From Rapana venosa (Eukaryota; Mollusca; Gastropoda; Neogastropoda; Muricidae), in contig CM054135.1 of NCBI GenBank assembly GCA_028751875.1, positions 9,984,535-10,048,534 on the forward strand: 64,000 nucleotides of DNA. The letters run 5' to 3'. The translations under genes were made by a program, and so were the position numbers. How positions within the stretch are numbered: position 1 is the first letter of the stretch; each line of letters starts with the position of its first letter. The notes under the pieces were generated by a model. It was given only the letters and a program-made list of their open reading frames with translations, did not search any database and was not told where the DNA came from. Positions 23,853 through 34,018 of the stretch are shown here, one piece after another.

Positions 23853-23951
23853 AACAACATCACACCGCTCCATGTTGCTTCACGTTGGGGCAAAAGCAAC
23901 ATGGTACAGGTGCTGTTGGACTACAAGGCCATCATTGACGAAAAGACCCGG
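23853..23951 (+). CDS. ANK: Ankyrin exon, repeat R8
   Basis: The exon has 33 codons, NNITPLHVASRWGKSNMV to IIDEKTR. The N-x-ITPLHVASRWGK core and the D-E/A-K-T-R/K end are typical of repeat 8. The acceptor is ctgtctgtcag|AAC with a good pyrimidine tract, and the donor CGG|gtaagc, phase 0-0. Confidence 0.97.
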
Positions 23952-24111
23952 GTAAGCTTTTTGTTTTTCTTTTTTTTGGAGAGGGAGTGGGGTGTGTGTG
24001 CTCTAAGTGTGTGTGTTTGACAATGACAATGACAAATTCTTTTATTTCGAGGATAATGAATAAGCACCCATGTTCTTTTTTACAATCAGTCCCTGCCCTT
24101 TGGGATATATA

Positions 24112-24250
<139 letters not shown>

Positions 24251-24313
24251 GTGTGTTGGGGTGAATTGAACCTAAGACTGTTCGAGTTTTTTGTTCACCT
24301 GTGTTTTAGTGTG

Positions 24314-24359
<46 letters not shown>

Positions 24360-24586
24360 ACAAGTAGACTAAAAATATTTTTGTTAAACCAAGAGAAAAG
24401 TGCAGTGGTGCACTATGTCTATTATTGGTAAGAGCAGTCTATATTCTTCTGAGTGATGTATTGTGTAGTGTAATGGGATATAATGTGTGTTATCATAATG
24501 ACTGTGGTGTGGTGGGGATGTGTGATGTGATTGTTATGTAATTGTGATGTGATGTGATGGTCAGCGTGGTGTGTAATTGTCTGTAG

Positions 24587-24655
24587 GATGCTCTGACTCC
24601 CTTTTACTATGCAGCACCTAATGGATGTAAGGCTGTGTGGGTGGATTGTGTTATG
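24587..24655 (+). pseudogene. Relic of the R9 exon, copy 1
   Basis: After a usable acceptor (tctgtag) the frame reads DALTPFYYAAPNGCKAVWVD and soon ends in TGA. Aligned to the true R9 exon ([20 protein letters not shown]) about half the positions agree, including TP, AA and AV. It lacks the second helix, so it cannot make a repeat. Confidence 0.7.
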
Positions 24656-24694
24656 TGATATGATATGATTTATTTTTTGGTTTTTAAATTTTAT

Positions 24695-24850
24695 TCTTTT
24701 ATATCAAGGATAATGGAATAAGGACTCGTGTGCTTTTTTACATCCAGTCCCTGTGTGTATGCAGTTTTGTAAATTCTGTCACCTGTTTCCACCGGCACAC
24801 AATGGCCTACTCTTACGAAAAGCGGAACAGGATTTAACGTGTGTGCAAGA
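24695..24850 (-). mobile_element. SINE family A, 5'-truncated
   Basis: In plus coordinates it reads ATCAAGGATAATGGAATAAG, then ACCGGCACACAATGGCC, and ends at the GTGTGCAAGATG motif. It sits between the two relic R9 copies. Confidence 0.7.
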
Positions 24851-24907
24851 TGATGTGATGTGGTGTGGTGTCATGTGATATTCACTGTTGTGTGTCACTA
24901 TCCTCAG

Positions 24908-24962
24908 GAGAACTGTAATCCCCCTGCATGCAGTGGTCATGAGGCTGTGATGGTGAACTGTG
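24908..24962 (+). pseudogene. Relic of the R9 exon, copy 2
   Basis: Following tcctcag, the bases CCCCCTGCATG join CAGTGGTCATGAGGCTGTG. This matches the true exon (CCCCCCTGCACTG ... CAGTGGCCACGAGGCCGTG) with an internal deletion of about 10 nt that breaks the frame. It runs straight into the TG-rich minisatellite. Confidence 0.75.
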
Positions 24963-25795
24963 TAGTACAGTGTGATGTGATGTGATATGATGTGATGATA
25001 CTGTGTTGTACAATGTGATGTGGTATGGTGTGATGATCTGTGTTGTACAATGTGATGTGATGTGGTATGATGTGATGATCTGTGTAGTACAGTGTGATGT
25101 GGTGTGGTATGATGTGATGATCTGTGTTGTACAATGTGATGTGATGTGGTATGATGCGATGATCTGTGTTGTACAATGTGATGTGATGTGGTATGATGTG
25201 ATGATCTGTGTTGTACAGTGTGATGTGATGTGGTATGATGTGATGATACTGTGTTGTACAATGTGATGTGGTATGGTGTGATGATCTGTGTTGTACAATG
25301 TGATGTGATGTGGTATGATGTGATGATCTGTGTAGTACAGTGTGATGTGGTGTGGTATGATGTGATGATCTGTGTTGTACAATGTGATGTGATGTGGTAT
25401 GATGCGATGATCTGTGTTGTACAGTGTGATGTGATGTGGTATGATGTGATGATCTGTGTTGTACAGTGTGATGTGATGTGGTATGATGTGATAATCTGTG
25501 TTGTACAGTGTGATGTGATGTGGTGTGATGATACTGTGTAGTACAGTGTGATGTGATGTGATGTGATATGATGATGCTGTGTAGTACAGTGTGATGTGAT
25601 GTGATATGATGATACTGTGTAGTACAGTGTGATTGATGTGATATGATGATACTGTGTAGTACAGTGTGATGTGGTGTGTGGTACGATGTGATGATCTGTG
25701 TAGTACAATGTGATGTGGTATGATGATCTGTGTAGTACAGTGTGATGTGATGTGGTACGATGTGATGTGGTGTGATGTGGTACGATGTGATGTGT
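24963..25795. repeat. TG-rich minisatellite with higher-order period
   Basis: Units of about 40-60 bp are made of GTGATGTGATGTGGTATGAT and TGTGTTGTACAATG or TGTGTAGTACAGTG. Blocks 25003-25250 and 25251-25498 are nearly identical, giving a higher-order period of about 248 bp. The array ends 13 nt before the R9 acceptor. The long minus-strand His/Thr frames over it are spurious. Confidence 0.9.
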
Positions 25796-25808
25796 TGCAT
25801 GTCCACAG

Positions 25809-25907
25809 GACGGCCTGACCCCCCTGCACTGTGCGGCCCGCAGTGGCCACGAGGCCGTGGTGGACCTGCTGCTGGAGAGGGAGGCTCCTCACTCCTCCAA
25901 AACCAAG
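25809..25907 (+). CDS. ANK: Ankyrin exon, repeat R9
   Basis: The exon has 33 codons, [20 protein letters not shown] to [17 protein letters not shown] is the signature of repeat 9. The acceptor is catgtccacag|GAC and the donor AAG|gtctgt, phase 0-0. Two decayed copies lie within 1.25 kb upstream in the same intron. Confidence 0.97.
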
Positions 25908-26690
25908 GTCTGTCTGACCGCACAGCACAGCACAGGCCTGCCTGCCTGTCTGTCGGCGTCTTTCTGTTATTTTCACTTGTGTCAGCATTAGTGTGTGTGT
26001 GTGTGTGTTTGTTTGTGTGTTTGTGTGTGTGTGTTTGTGTGAGTGAGTGTGTGTGTATGTGTTTGTGCATGGGTGTGTGCGTGCATGTTGTAAAAATTTT
26101 ATTGTTACATTTTGAGGATAATGGTTGAGCACTAATGTGCTTTTTTACATCCAGTCCCTGTGTGCATGAGGTTTTGTTAATGTTAGAGTGTGTGTTTGTG
26201 TAGAATAGGGGAATTGGGTTAAAAAAAAAAAGTAAGTATAGGCACAGTGTATGCTTGTATGTAGGGGAGAGATTTATGCATAGATACATACATACTCATA
26301 CATTTTGCTCATAATGTTCAGTGCTCTTTCTATAGTTACATTCATGTGTCCTGTGACAGTGTGGTTGAAATCAATCACTGTTGATTATTAGGAAATGACA
26401 AAAAGTTAATGGTTTTATCATTTATATCTTTCCATATTTATTTTAACTTTTTGATGATACTTCACCACGATAGTTTTTTCTTCTCTGTCCTAGTGTTAAC
26501 AATATAATTTGATACTTTCTTTGTGTTTTTTCTGATTACAAAAGAAATGTACACATAGATGTAAATTTTTAGTTTACAATCATTTTCTTCTTTAGGTTTT
26601 CAAACATGAAAAATATGTCAGTATTTTCGTTAAACACTTTAAACTGTCTCACTGTGTAGTATATTAAAAGAAGGAAAAGAAAAGTGACAA

Positions 26691-26721
<31 letters not shown>

Positions 26722-26725
26722 TCAG

Positions 26726-26818
26726 AATGGACTGACCCTTGCAATGGTGCTAAAGGGGGACCACGGGCTCCCCCCGACTTCTTCTGACTAAGGCCAAACG
26801 GGGGATGAAGTCACTGTG
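26726..26818 (+). pseudogene. ANK: Damaged R10 exon (or error-rich copy)
   Basis: After gtgttcag the sequence opens NGLT and closes GDEVTV before GTGGTA, as expected for R10, whose family form starts NGL-PLHMA-GDH and ends VDEVTV. Between these ends the length is 93 nt, not 99. Direct translation is scrambled and has a TAA at 26789-26791. Pieces of the true repeat can be read by shifting frame (KGDH; then ARLLLTKAK), so several small indels are present, some in G or C runs. It lies exactly where R10 belongs, between R9 and R11. It is either sequencing error or real decay; skipping it keeps frame. Confidence 0.75.
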
Positions 26819-26875
26819 GTGGTATGGTGTGTTGATTTTTCATTTTTTAAGACGTATGTGTGTTGTGTGTGTGTG

Positions 26876-27008
26876 GTGTAGGTTTGTGTAAAGGAGAGAG
26901 AGAGTGTTAATGTGTTAATATGTTTTTTGTGTGTGTGTGGTGGGGTGTGAGAAGGGAGAGGGGGGAGGGGGAGAGGAGAAGAGAGAGAAGTGCGTGTAGG
27001 TATGTGTC

Positions 27009-27043
<35 letters not shown>

Positions 27044-27420
27044 TTAACGTGTTAAATTGTGTGTTGTGGTGTAAAAGAGTGTTTTAAGAGAGAGGGAATG
27101 TGTGTAGGTATGTGTCAGAGAGAGAGAGAGAAAGAGGGAGTGTGCGTGTGGTATGGTCACAGAGAGAGAGGGGGAGAAGGGGGAGAGAGAGAGAGAGGGA
27201 GAGTGCGTGTAGGTATGTGTCACGAGAGAAAAGGAGGGAAGGGAAGGAGGGGAGGAGTATTAACGTGTTAATATGTGTGTGTGGTGTGTTAAAGTGTGTA
27301 AGAGGAGAGTGTTTTTTAGGTATGTGTCACAGAGAGAGGGAGAGAGGGAGAGGAGAGGAGTGTGTGTTAATTTATATGTATGTGTGTGTGTGTGAAAAGA
27401 GAGAGAGTGTTGTGTATTTG
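26876..27420. repeat. GA/GT-rich low-complexity tract
   Basis: Imperfect repeats of GTGTTAA(C/T)GTGTTAA, TGTGTAGGTATGTGTC and GAGAGAG blocks cover about 540 bp after the damaged R10 exon. They may be an old minisatellite with a unit of about 100 bp. Confidence 0.6.
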
Positions 27421-27748
27421 TGTGTGTGTGTTTTTCATGTGCGAAGCTTTGTATGGTCAGAGTGTGCATGTTTTTATTTCATTTTCATTTCATTTTGAGG
27501 ATAATGGAATAAGAAGCACTCATGTGGTTTTTTTAGATTTAGGTCCCCAGGTGTGTGCTTTGTCTGTATGGTGTATTTGTGTGTGTGTGTGAGTGTATGC
27601 ATGTGCATGCATGCATGTATGCAAGTGTGTGTGTGTACATATATGTGCATGTATTACAATTGCACATGCATATAGTATGTACTGACTGATGTATATATAA
27701 CTGACGTTACACATGTATGAAGTGCGTGTGTTGTTGTGTCACTTGCAG

Positions 27749-27847
27749 GACTACCTGACTCCGCTGCACGTGGCAGCTCACTGCGGCAACGTGAAGACGG
27801 CCAAACTGCTGCTGGACAGAAAGTGTGAACCCAACGCCCGCGCTCTG
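27749..27847 (+). CDS. ANK: Ankyrin exon, repeat R11
   Basis: The exon has 33 codons, [18 protein letters not shown] to [20 protein letters not shown] and PNARAL are conserved from flies to molluscs in repeat 11. The acceptor is gtcacttgcag|GAC and the donor CTG|gtaggc, phase 0-0. A cysteine (KCEPNA) replaces the more usual Ala at the loop. Confidence 0.97.
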
Positions 27848-28051
27848 GTAGGCTGGCCGTGACTTGTGTTGATTTATCATCTACATCAGTTGTTGTTTTT
27901 CTATTTGTTTGCCTTGTTTTGTATTATGACTTGCTTATGGAGAGGGAGTAGTGACTAGCAATTGATAAACATTATGTATATGTGAAGGATGGAGATTTGA
28001 CAGTTATGAAAGTGTGATAGCCCCTTTTATTTTTTCAGTTATTGCTAAGAT

Positions 28052-28390
28052 CAAAGATCAAATGGGAAGACAGGATCACGAATGAAGAACTATGGAGAAT
28101 GTGCAAAGTTGATGATCTGAAGTCTGTAGCTAGTACCAATACACTGCGCTGGTTTGGGCACGTTCAACAGAAAGCAGACCACCACATTATAAAAAGAGCA
28201 ATGAACTTCGTAGTGGATGGAAAGAGACCAAAGGGAAGACCTAGCAAGTCCTGGGCTGCCTGTATTGCAGTTGATCTTAGAGAAAGGGGCATAAATAGGG
28301 AGGAAGCTCAAAACAGAGAGAGATGGAGAAGGCTCATCAATATCAAGCCTCCCTGGGAGAAACATGACAAAAATTGAAGAAGAAGAAGAA
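28052..28390 (+). mobile_element. LINE 3' end, (GAA)n family, with 14-bp TSD
   Basis: The frame reads KWEDRITNEELWRMCKVDD, LRWFGHVQQKADHHIIK, KRPKGRPSKSW and [10 protein letters not shown], the last part of a non-LTR reverse transcriptase polyprotein. It ends CATGACAAAAATTGAAGAAG with a (GAA)n tail. GTTATTGCTAAGAT (28038-28051) and GTTATCGCTAAGAT (28391-28404) flank it. It is a 5'-truncated insertion. Confidence 0.85.
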
Positions 28391-28568
28391 GTTATCGCTA
28401 AGATATATCACCTGTCAAAGCTCAAAGTTCTCTTTTTCTTGTTTTATGTAACTGGCCTTCTGCTTTGGTCTTTTTTCATTTTTTTTTCAGACAAGAGCTT
28501 TCAACGCATTCTGTTTTGTTAGTTGGAATAAGATGGTAACTGTCTTTCTGCTGTGTTTCTTTGTGTAG

Positions 28569-28601
28569 GACTGTGGCCAGAATGTTGACAAATCAGACAT
28601 G
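28569..28601 (+). other. Possible 33-nt phase-0 microexon
   Basis: A strong pyrimidine tract and acceptor (gtgtttctttgtgtag) precede 33 nt reading DCGQNVDKSDM, followed by gtgtga. Insertion would keep frame between R11 and R12. No such insertion is known to me in ankyrins, and it may be a repeat relic. Confidence 0.2.
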
Positions 28602-29175
28602 GTGTGATAAGACCTGTGGAAGGAAATTACCTCTGCTTTGGATGCTGTGAAATAACAGTTCATGCCGTTTTATTGTTATCATTATTTTGTATTACTCCCT
28701 AGACATTTGAAAGAGACATTTTCCATGTAATCCTGGTTTTTTTCAAAGCATGGAGTGTATTAGCAACACTACTGATGTTTGGAAATGTAGAAAACCTTTT
28801 AGAATGGAATACATTTGTTAGGAATGGTAAGATTGGGTAGATGTGCCATGCACAAAGAAGATTTCTGGCAGATTTGAAATTGAAAATGTCCTTTACACCA
28901 AGGTGTGTTGCATACTTGGTTTTTCTAAAAATCCTTCATAAGCCTACAAGAGTCACAGACTGATTAAGTGTATTGTTGTATAAGTGTATATACACTAGGG
29001 AGTGTTTGTGCATGCACATGTTTACATATTTGCGTGCATGCAGTTGTGTGCATGTTCAATTGTTGACAGCTCTGATTAGACTTCCCAGGTTCTAGGGTCT
29101 GAAACATGAATGATCAATTGCTGTGTGTGTGCACAAGATTACAAAAACACTAAGGCGCCATGCTGTGTGTTGCAG

Positions 29176-29274
29176 AATGGATTCACTCCTCTGCACATCG
29201 CCTGCAAGAAGAATCGCATCAAGGTCGTGGAGCTGCTTCTCAAGTATGGCGCTTCTATTGAAGCCACTACTGAG
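29176..29274 (+). CDS. ANK: Ankyrin exon, repeat R12
   Basis: The exon has 33 codons, [18 protein letters not shown] to [24 protein letters not shown] is nearly invariant in animal ankyrin repeat 12. The acceptor is gtgtgttgcag|AAT and the donor GAG|gtaaag, phase 0-0. Confidence 0.98.
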
Positions 29275-29607
29275 GTAAAGCTCTGTTCTGTGTGTGTGTT
29301 TGTGTGTGTGTCTATGTGTGTGTGTGTCTGTGTTGACGTGATTAAGAGAACTGTGGTGGTAATGTGGTCTGTGAGTCACCTTTTCTTGTTTGGTACTTTT
29401 ATTGCTGACTCTGTCACAGTGCTGTTTATAAAAATTTTGGGGATTCAGTTTGATTTGTGAATTTACAAAAGAAATTCAACATTGATGGCGGATATGTATG
29501 TTTTGTGTAAACATGAGTGGGTGGGTGAATTATAAATGATCGTCTATTTTTGTGATATGATCTGCTGTCTGACTCATCTCGACACAGCCTCCTTTCATTT
29601 CTCTTTT

Positions 29608-29708
29608 GTATTTTTATGTTACATCACATAAGTTGTTAGTCCTTTGTATGAGATGATTGTATTTTTATGTTACATCACATAAGTTGTTAGTCCTTTGTAT
29701 GAGATGAT
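29608..29708. repeat. Direct repeat of about 50 bp, two copies
   Basis: GTTACATCACATAAGTTGTT and the following GTCCTTTGTATGAGATGAT occur twice in tandem, just upstream of the large R13-R16 duplication. Confidence 0.85.
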
Positions 29709-30877
29709 AAACTGAGGTCCCTTGAGCAACATGCATTCAGCACACATAAAAGAATCCACAGCAACAAGACTGTTGTCCCTGGAAAAGTTCAGTAAAAAAC
29801 CCACCCTCATAGGGAAACAGATGGACAGGCAAACCCAAAATATGGGAGGTGCTGCTTTTGCGGCCACATGCTATTCTTGGTGAAAGCAGCCCAGATTTCA
29901 CACAGAGGAGTCTGCCATGACTGAAAATGGTATCCATTCAGCGTAGTCATAGTCAACCAAAATTACCCATACACTATTTCTGGAATCCAGCTACCTTAAT
30001 GGTGGGGAGGGGGGGGATAAGTCACATAAAAATCTTACCTTTGGCAAACCTTGGAGCTCTAGCTAAGGAACCAACATCTAAATGAGTAAAAGTGTTTGTT
30101 TGGTTTTTTTTGTGTGTGCTGCACAGTCTTGGGGCTAGCCACACTAGTCACTGTACAAGAATGAACACCTAGAGCACAACTCCATAGTCTTACGAGACTG
30201 AAGGAGGCCTATGTATGTCTTAGGCCTGGAGTAGAGAAATCAGCACTAACAAAATCCATTATTCAATTCAATTCAATTCATTTCAAAAAGCTTTATTATC
30301 TCAAAGACAGAGAAATTCCAGCGGGTTACTCGCCATACATAAAAACAATAAACATTTAAACATAATATTTAAAACACACACACACTGTCCAACATCAGCA
30401 CGCACCAATCATGAGATAAAAAGCATCCACAAATCGGCAATATCTCAGCCAAGCCACAAACCCACCCCAACAAAAATCACTTTACTCATGTGCACACTTG
30501 TAAACCCATACGTCCGCACATTCACAAACAGTCACTCGCGCACGCACGCTCGCACATTGTAAACATTCGTACCCATGCTCACGCATTTTAATAAAATAAG
30601 TCAAATTGTTATAAAATGTTGTATAAGACAAATATCAATTAAATCAATAACTACGTTCTATTAAGATATTAAACAGTCTTAAATAATAACACGCGCACAT
30701 ATTTTTATAGAAAAAAAAAATCATTTGTACAACATGTATGATAAGACAAATATCAGTGAAGTTAATACTCTATTCTATTAGAAATATATTTGAGAAATAT
30801 TAGAAATATTCCACCATCCTGATGATGACGTTGATAACGATCGCCTTGTTGTTGTTGTTGTGTGTTGTTTCCTGCAG

Positions 30878-31075
30878 TCTGGCCTGACCCCGCTGCACGT
30901 GGCGTCCTTCATGGGCCACATGAACATCGTCATCTACCTGATCCAGCACAACGCCAACCCTGACACCCCCACCGTGCGGGGAGAAACCTCCCTGCACCTG
31001 GCCGCCCGCGCCAACCAGACCGACATCATCCGCATCCTCCTGAGGAACGGGGCCACCGTGGACGCCAAGGCCAGG
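30878..31075 (+). CDS. ANK: Ankyrin exon, repeats R13-R14, copy 1
   Basis: The exon has 66 codons. R13 is [19 protein letters not shown]14 is [18 protein letters not shown], ending [14 protein letters not shown] and [12 protein letters not shown] identify these repeats. The acceptor is gtttcctgcag|TCT and the donor AGG|gtgaga, phase 0-0. The product is identical to that of 33821-34018; the two differ at a few third positions only. Confidence 0.96.
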
Positions 31076-32062
31076 GTGAGAGCCTGGGGCTTCCTCCTGG
31101 GGGAGGATCGGGCTGGGGGGTTGGGATGTGGGGTGGTGGTGGTGGTTGTGGTTGTGTGTGTGGTTGTTACGCTATTGATTTGTTTCCTTTAGTTAAAAAA
31201 AGAAGTTGTTGAAATAAGATTTTCTTAAAGTTGAAATAAGATTTTCTTAAAATGCCATGACCTTTTTTTTCCCTCATTTCCGTGTGTGTGTGTGTGTGCG
31301 TGCGTGAGTTTGTTGTGTGTGAGTAGAAGTGTACGTAAGTGTGTATTGTGGATTAAAAATTCTGTCCGGTTTTTATCTTTCTATAGTCAAAATCATATCT
31401 TATGAACGAAAGTTCATCGTATTTGATAAGCTATGCATTTAAGAGCACATGCACACATACCTTTCCCCATCCCCCTACATACACACACATACACACACTC
31501 ACACAATTAGAAATTTTATAACCACACCCACACACAATTAGCAATGTATTAACCACATACACATGCACACACGCACACATGCACGCACGCACACACTCTC
31601 TCTCTCACTCACTCACTCACTCACTCACTCACGTCTAATGTCACAACTTGTGAAAAGACATTAATTGAATTTAAATGAATTTGAACACACACTCATACAC
31701 ACTCTCACTCCCCCCCCTACACACACACACACACACACATTAAATATACAGCTTTAAGAAAACCCCAACATCTGACACACAAAGAGCACAGATCCACCTT
31801 TGCCTTACACAGCTCCACAAACTCCAACACAACACACCACACCACCACAAGTTGTGCCGCTAACCTAAACCCCGCCCCCCTGTCGTTAACCCCTGTACAG
31901 TGTGTGTGTGTGTTTACATTTGCATTTGTAAAAATCTAGTAATTGTAACTGGCTGCATGTGAAAGACTGGGATGAATGAGAGCGCTTTGATTTGTTTTTT
32001 TACAAGATATAGCGCTGTATAAATTCCATGTATTATTATTATTATTATTATTATTATTACAG
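31076..32062 (+). other. Intron between R14 and R16 exons, copy 1
   Basis: It holds GT/CA-rich tracts, CACTCACT repeats and, at its 3' end, an (ATT)n-tailed LINE 3' end that abuts the next acceptor. The same order is seen at 34019-34993. Confidence 0.8.
31885..32061 (+). mobile_element. LINE (ATT)n-tailed 3' end abutting exon R15
   Basis: The LINE 3' UTR marks (GAGAGCGCTTTGATTTG, AAGATATAGCGCTGTATAAA) end in about nine ATT units that lead directly into the acceptor ATTATTACAG|GAG. The T-rich tail thus serves as the pyrimidine-containing part of the 3' splice site. Confidence 0.8.
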
Positions 32063-32260
32063 GAGCAGCAGACGCCGCTGCACATCGCCTCGCGGCTGGG
32101 CAACGTGGACAACGTGGTGCTGCTGCTGCAGCACGGGGCCAACGCGGACGCCACCACCAAGGACAAGTACACGCCGCTGCACATCGCCGCCAAGGAGGGC
32201 CACGACGAGGTGGCGCAGGTCCTACTGGAGAACGGGGCCTCCCACGACGTCACCACCAAG
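32063..32260 (+). CDS. ANK: Ankyrin exon, repeats R15-R16, copy 1
   Basis: The exon has 66 codons. R15 is [20 protein letters not shown]16 is [18 protein letters not shown], ending [20 protein letters not shown] and [13 protein letters not shown] are hallmark repeats 15 and 16. The donor is AAG|gtgagc, phase 0-0. The codons are very GC-rich compared with the surrounding intron. Confidence 0.97.
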
Positions 32261-32397
32261 GTGAGCAGCAGGTCACCGGGGCTGTGGCGGGAGTGAGTGT
32301 TGGCGTAGTGGCGGGTCATCTGACTTGCCCACAGGTTGAATCACAGTTTCTTGCCTGTGTTTGGCCTCCCTGTGCAGCTAGGCTGTGTGTGTCTTCA

Positions 32398-32600
32398 ATG
32401 TTACGTCTGTTCACTTAAAGTGATATTAGACAGCTAGGCTGTGTGTGTCTTCAATGTTACGTCTGTTCACTTAAAGTGATATTAGACAGCTAGGCTGTGT
32501 GTGTCTTCAATTTTACGTCTGTTCACTTAAAGTGATATTAGACAGCTAGGCTGTGTGTGTGTGTGTGTCCCCGTTTGTTATTTTGATTACATATTTTCAC
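32398..32600. repeat. Short tandem repeat of a CTTAAAGTGATATTAGAC module
   Basis: A module of about 64 bp with TTACGTCTGTTCACTTAAAG is present three to four times in tandem. Single copies also lie at 8362-8400, 11488-11518 (inverted) and 38546-38582. It may be the end of a transposon, since TCACTTAAAGTGA is palindromic. Confidence 0.6.
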
Positions 32601-33446
32601 AATTAGTGATATTAGACACTGTGTGTTTGTGTGTCTGTTTGTTCTTTTGATGACATATTTTGTGTGTGTGTGTTTGCATGAGTGTGCATATGTGTGTACA
32701 TGCTTGCGTGTGTGTGTGTGCATTGGTGATATCCAAGAAATTGCTTAGAACCTTTGTGTATTATATGCGTACATTGTTATAAACAATAACAAAACAACAA
32801 CAAAACCCTCAAAACAAACCATACCAAAAAAAAATAACAATACCCCAAAACCGGGAAAAGGCATAGAGTTCCCTTGAGCAACATACATTCAGCACACATG
32901 GAAGAATCCACAGCAACAAGACTTTTGTCCCTGGAAAAATTCAGTAGAAAAAAAATCCACCCTCATAGGGAAACAGATGGACAGGAAAACAAAAAATATA
33001 GGAGGTGCTGCTTTTGCGGCCACATGCTGTTCCTGGTGAAAGCAGCCCAGATTTCACAGAGGAATCTGCCCTGACTGAAAATGGTATACAATTCAGTGCA
33101 GTCAAGTTCAGCCAAAATTACTCCTACACTATTTCTGGAATCCAGCTACCTTAATGGTGGGGAGGGGGGGGATAAGTCACATAAAAATCTTACCTTTGGC
33201 AAACCTTGGAGCTCTAGCTAAGGAACCAACATCTAAATGAGTAAAAGTGTTTGTTTGGTTTTTTTTGTGTGTGCTGCACAGTCTTGGGGCTAGCCACACT
33301 AGTCACTGTACAAGAATGAACACCTAGAGCACAACTCCATAGTCTTACGAGACTGAAGGAGGCCTATGTATGTCTTAGGCCTGGAGTAGAGAAATCAGCA
33401 TGAACAAAATCCACTATTCCACCATCCTAATGATTACGTTGATAAC

Positions 33447-33773
33447 TTCCCCGAGGGGATGCCGGGGGCCCATCAGTATAAATAGCATCCCCACATTCTG
33501 GAAATTCTGTGCTAGAAATTTCCTCTTTTCTATCACTCTCTTTGTTTCTGCCTTGTTCCTTTTCTTCCTGTCACCTCCTTCTTGTCTATTTTCTGCCTTC
33601 TTGGTCCATTCTCCTGCCTTTTTTCCAGAAAGAACTTAAAAGATAACTATTCTCTCTTGTGCCGAAGCCGGATGCGCTGGGCCTGACTTGTCAGACGCTT
33701 AACGGCAGCGTGACGCGTTTTCGCTCATATAACGGACAACAATAGTTGCTGTCTGAGCGTTCGATGAAGAAGA
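33447..33773 (+). mobile_element. 327-bp (GAA)n-tailed element, full copy with TSD
   Basis: It is flanked by ATTACGTTGATAAC at 33433-33446 and 33774-33787. The other copy of the duplication (near 30825) has the uninterrupted site. It starts TTCCCCGAGGGGATG, has TATAAATAGCATCCCCAC near 33476 and ends CGTTCGATGAAGAAGA. It contains no long open frame. Confidence 0.88.
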
Positions 33774-33820
33774 ATTACGTTGATAACAATCGCCTTGTTG
33801 TTGTGTGTTGTTTCCTGCAG

Positions 33821-34018
33821 TCTGGCCTGACCCCGCTGCACGTGGCGTCCTTCATGGGCCACATGAACATCGTCATCTACCTGATCCAGCACAACGCCAA
33901 CCCCGACACCCCCACCGTGCGCGGGGAAACCTCCCTGCACCTGGCCGCCCGCGCCAACCAGACCGACATCATCCGCATCCTCCTGAGGAACGGGGCCACC
34001 GTGGACGCCAAGGCCAGG
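33821..34018 (+). CDS. ANK: Ankyrin exon, repeats R13-R14, copy 2
   Basis: The exon has 66 codons, with the same protein as 30878-31075 ([14 protein letters not shown] ... VDAKAR). The only coding differences seen are synonymous (for example AACCCC for AACCCT). The acceptor and donor are unchanged. If real and included with 34994-35191 it would give a 28-repeat ankyrin; if a haplotype artefact it is the allelic exon. Confidence 0.9.

Larger units (their letters stand above)
29722..32290. repeat. Large duplication containing R13-R16, copy 1
   Basis: From CCCTTGAGCAACAT to GTGAGCAGCAGGTC this segment matches 32870-35224. It includes a SINE-like stretch with a family E 3' end, exon R13-14 and exon R15-16. 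It has a private insertion of about 550 bp (about 30257-30806, beginning with ATTCAATTCAATTC), which copy 2 lacks. Confidence 0.9.

Noticed and set aside
24779..26289. Minus-strand open frames up to 450 aa (repeating HHITLYNTD-type units)
   Set aside because: They are translations of the TG-rich minisatellite in all minus frames, with no domain and no splice structure. The tail even runs antisense through the R9 exon.
32028..32264. Alternative-frame ORFs over exon R15-R16 (Arg/Pro/Ser-rich)
   Set aside because: Shadow frames of a GC-rich exon; the true frame gives perfect ankyrin repeats.
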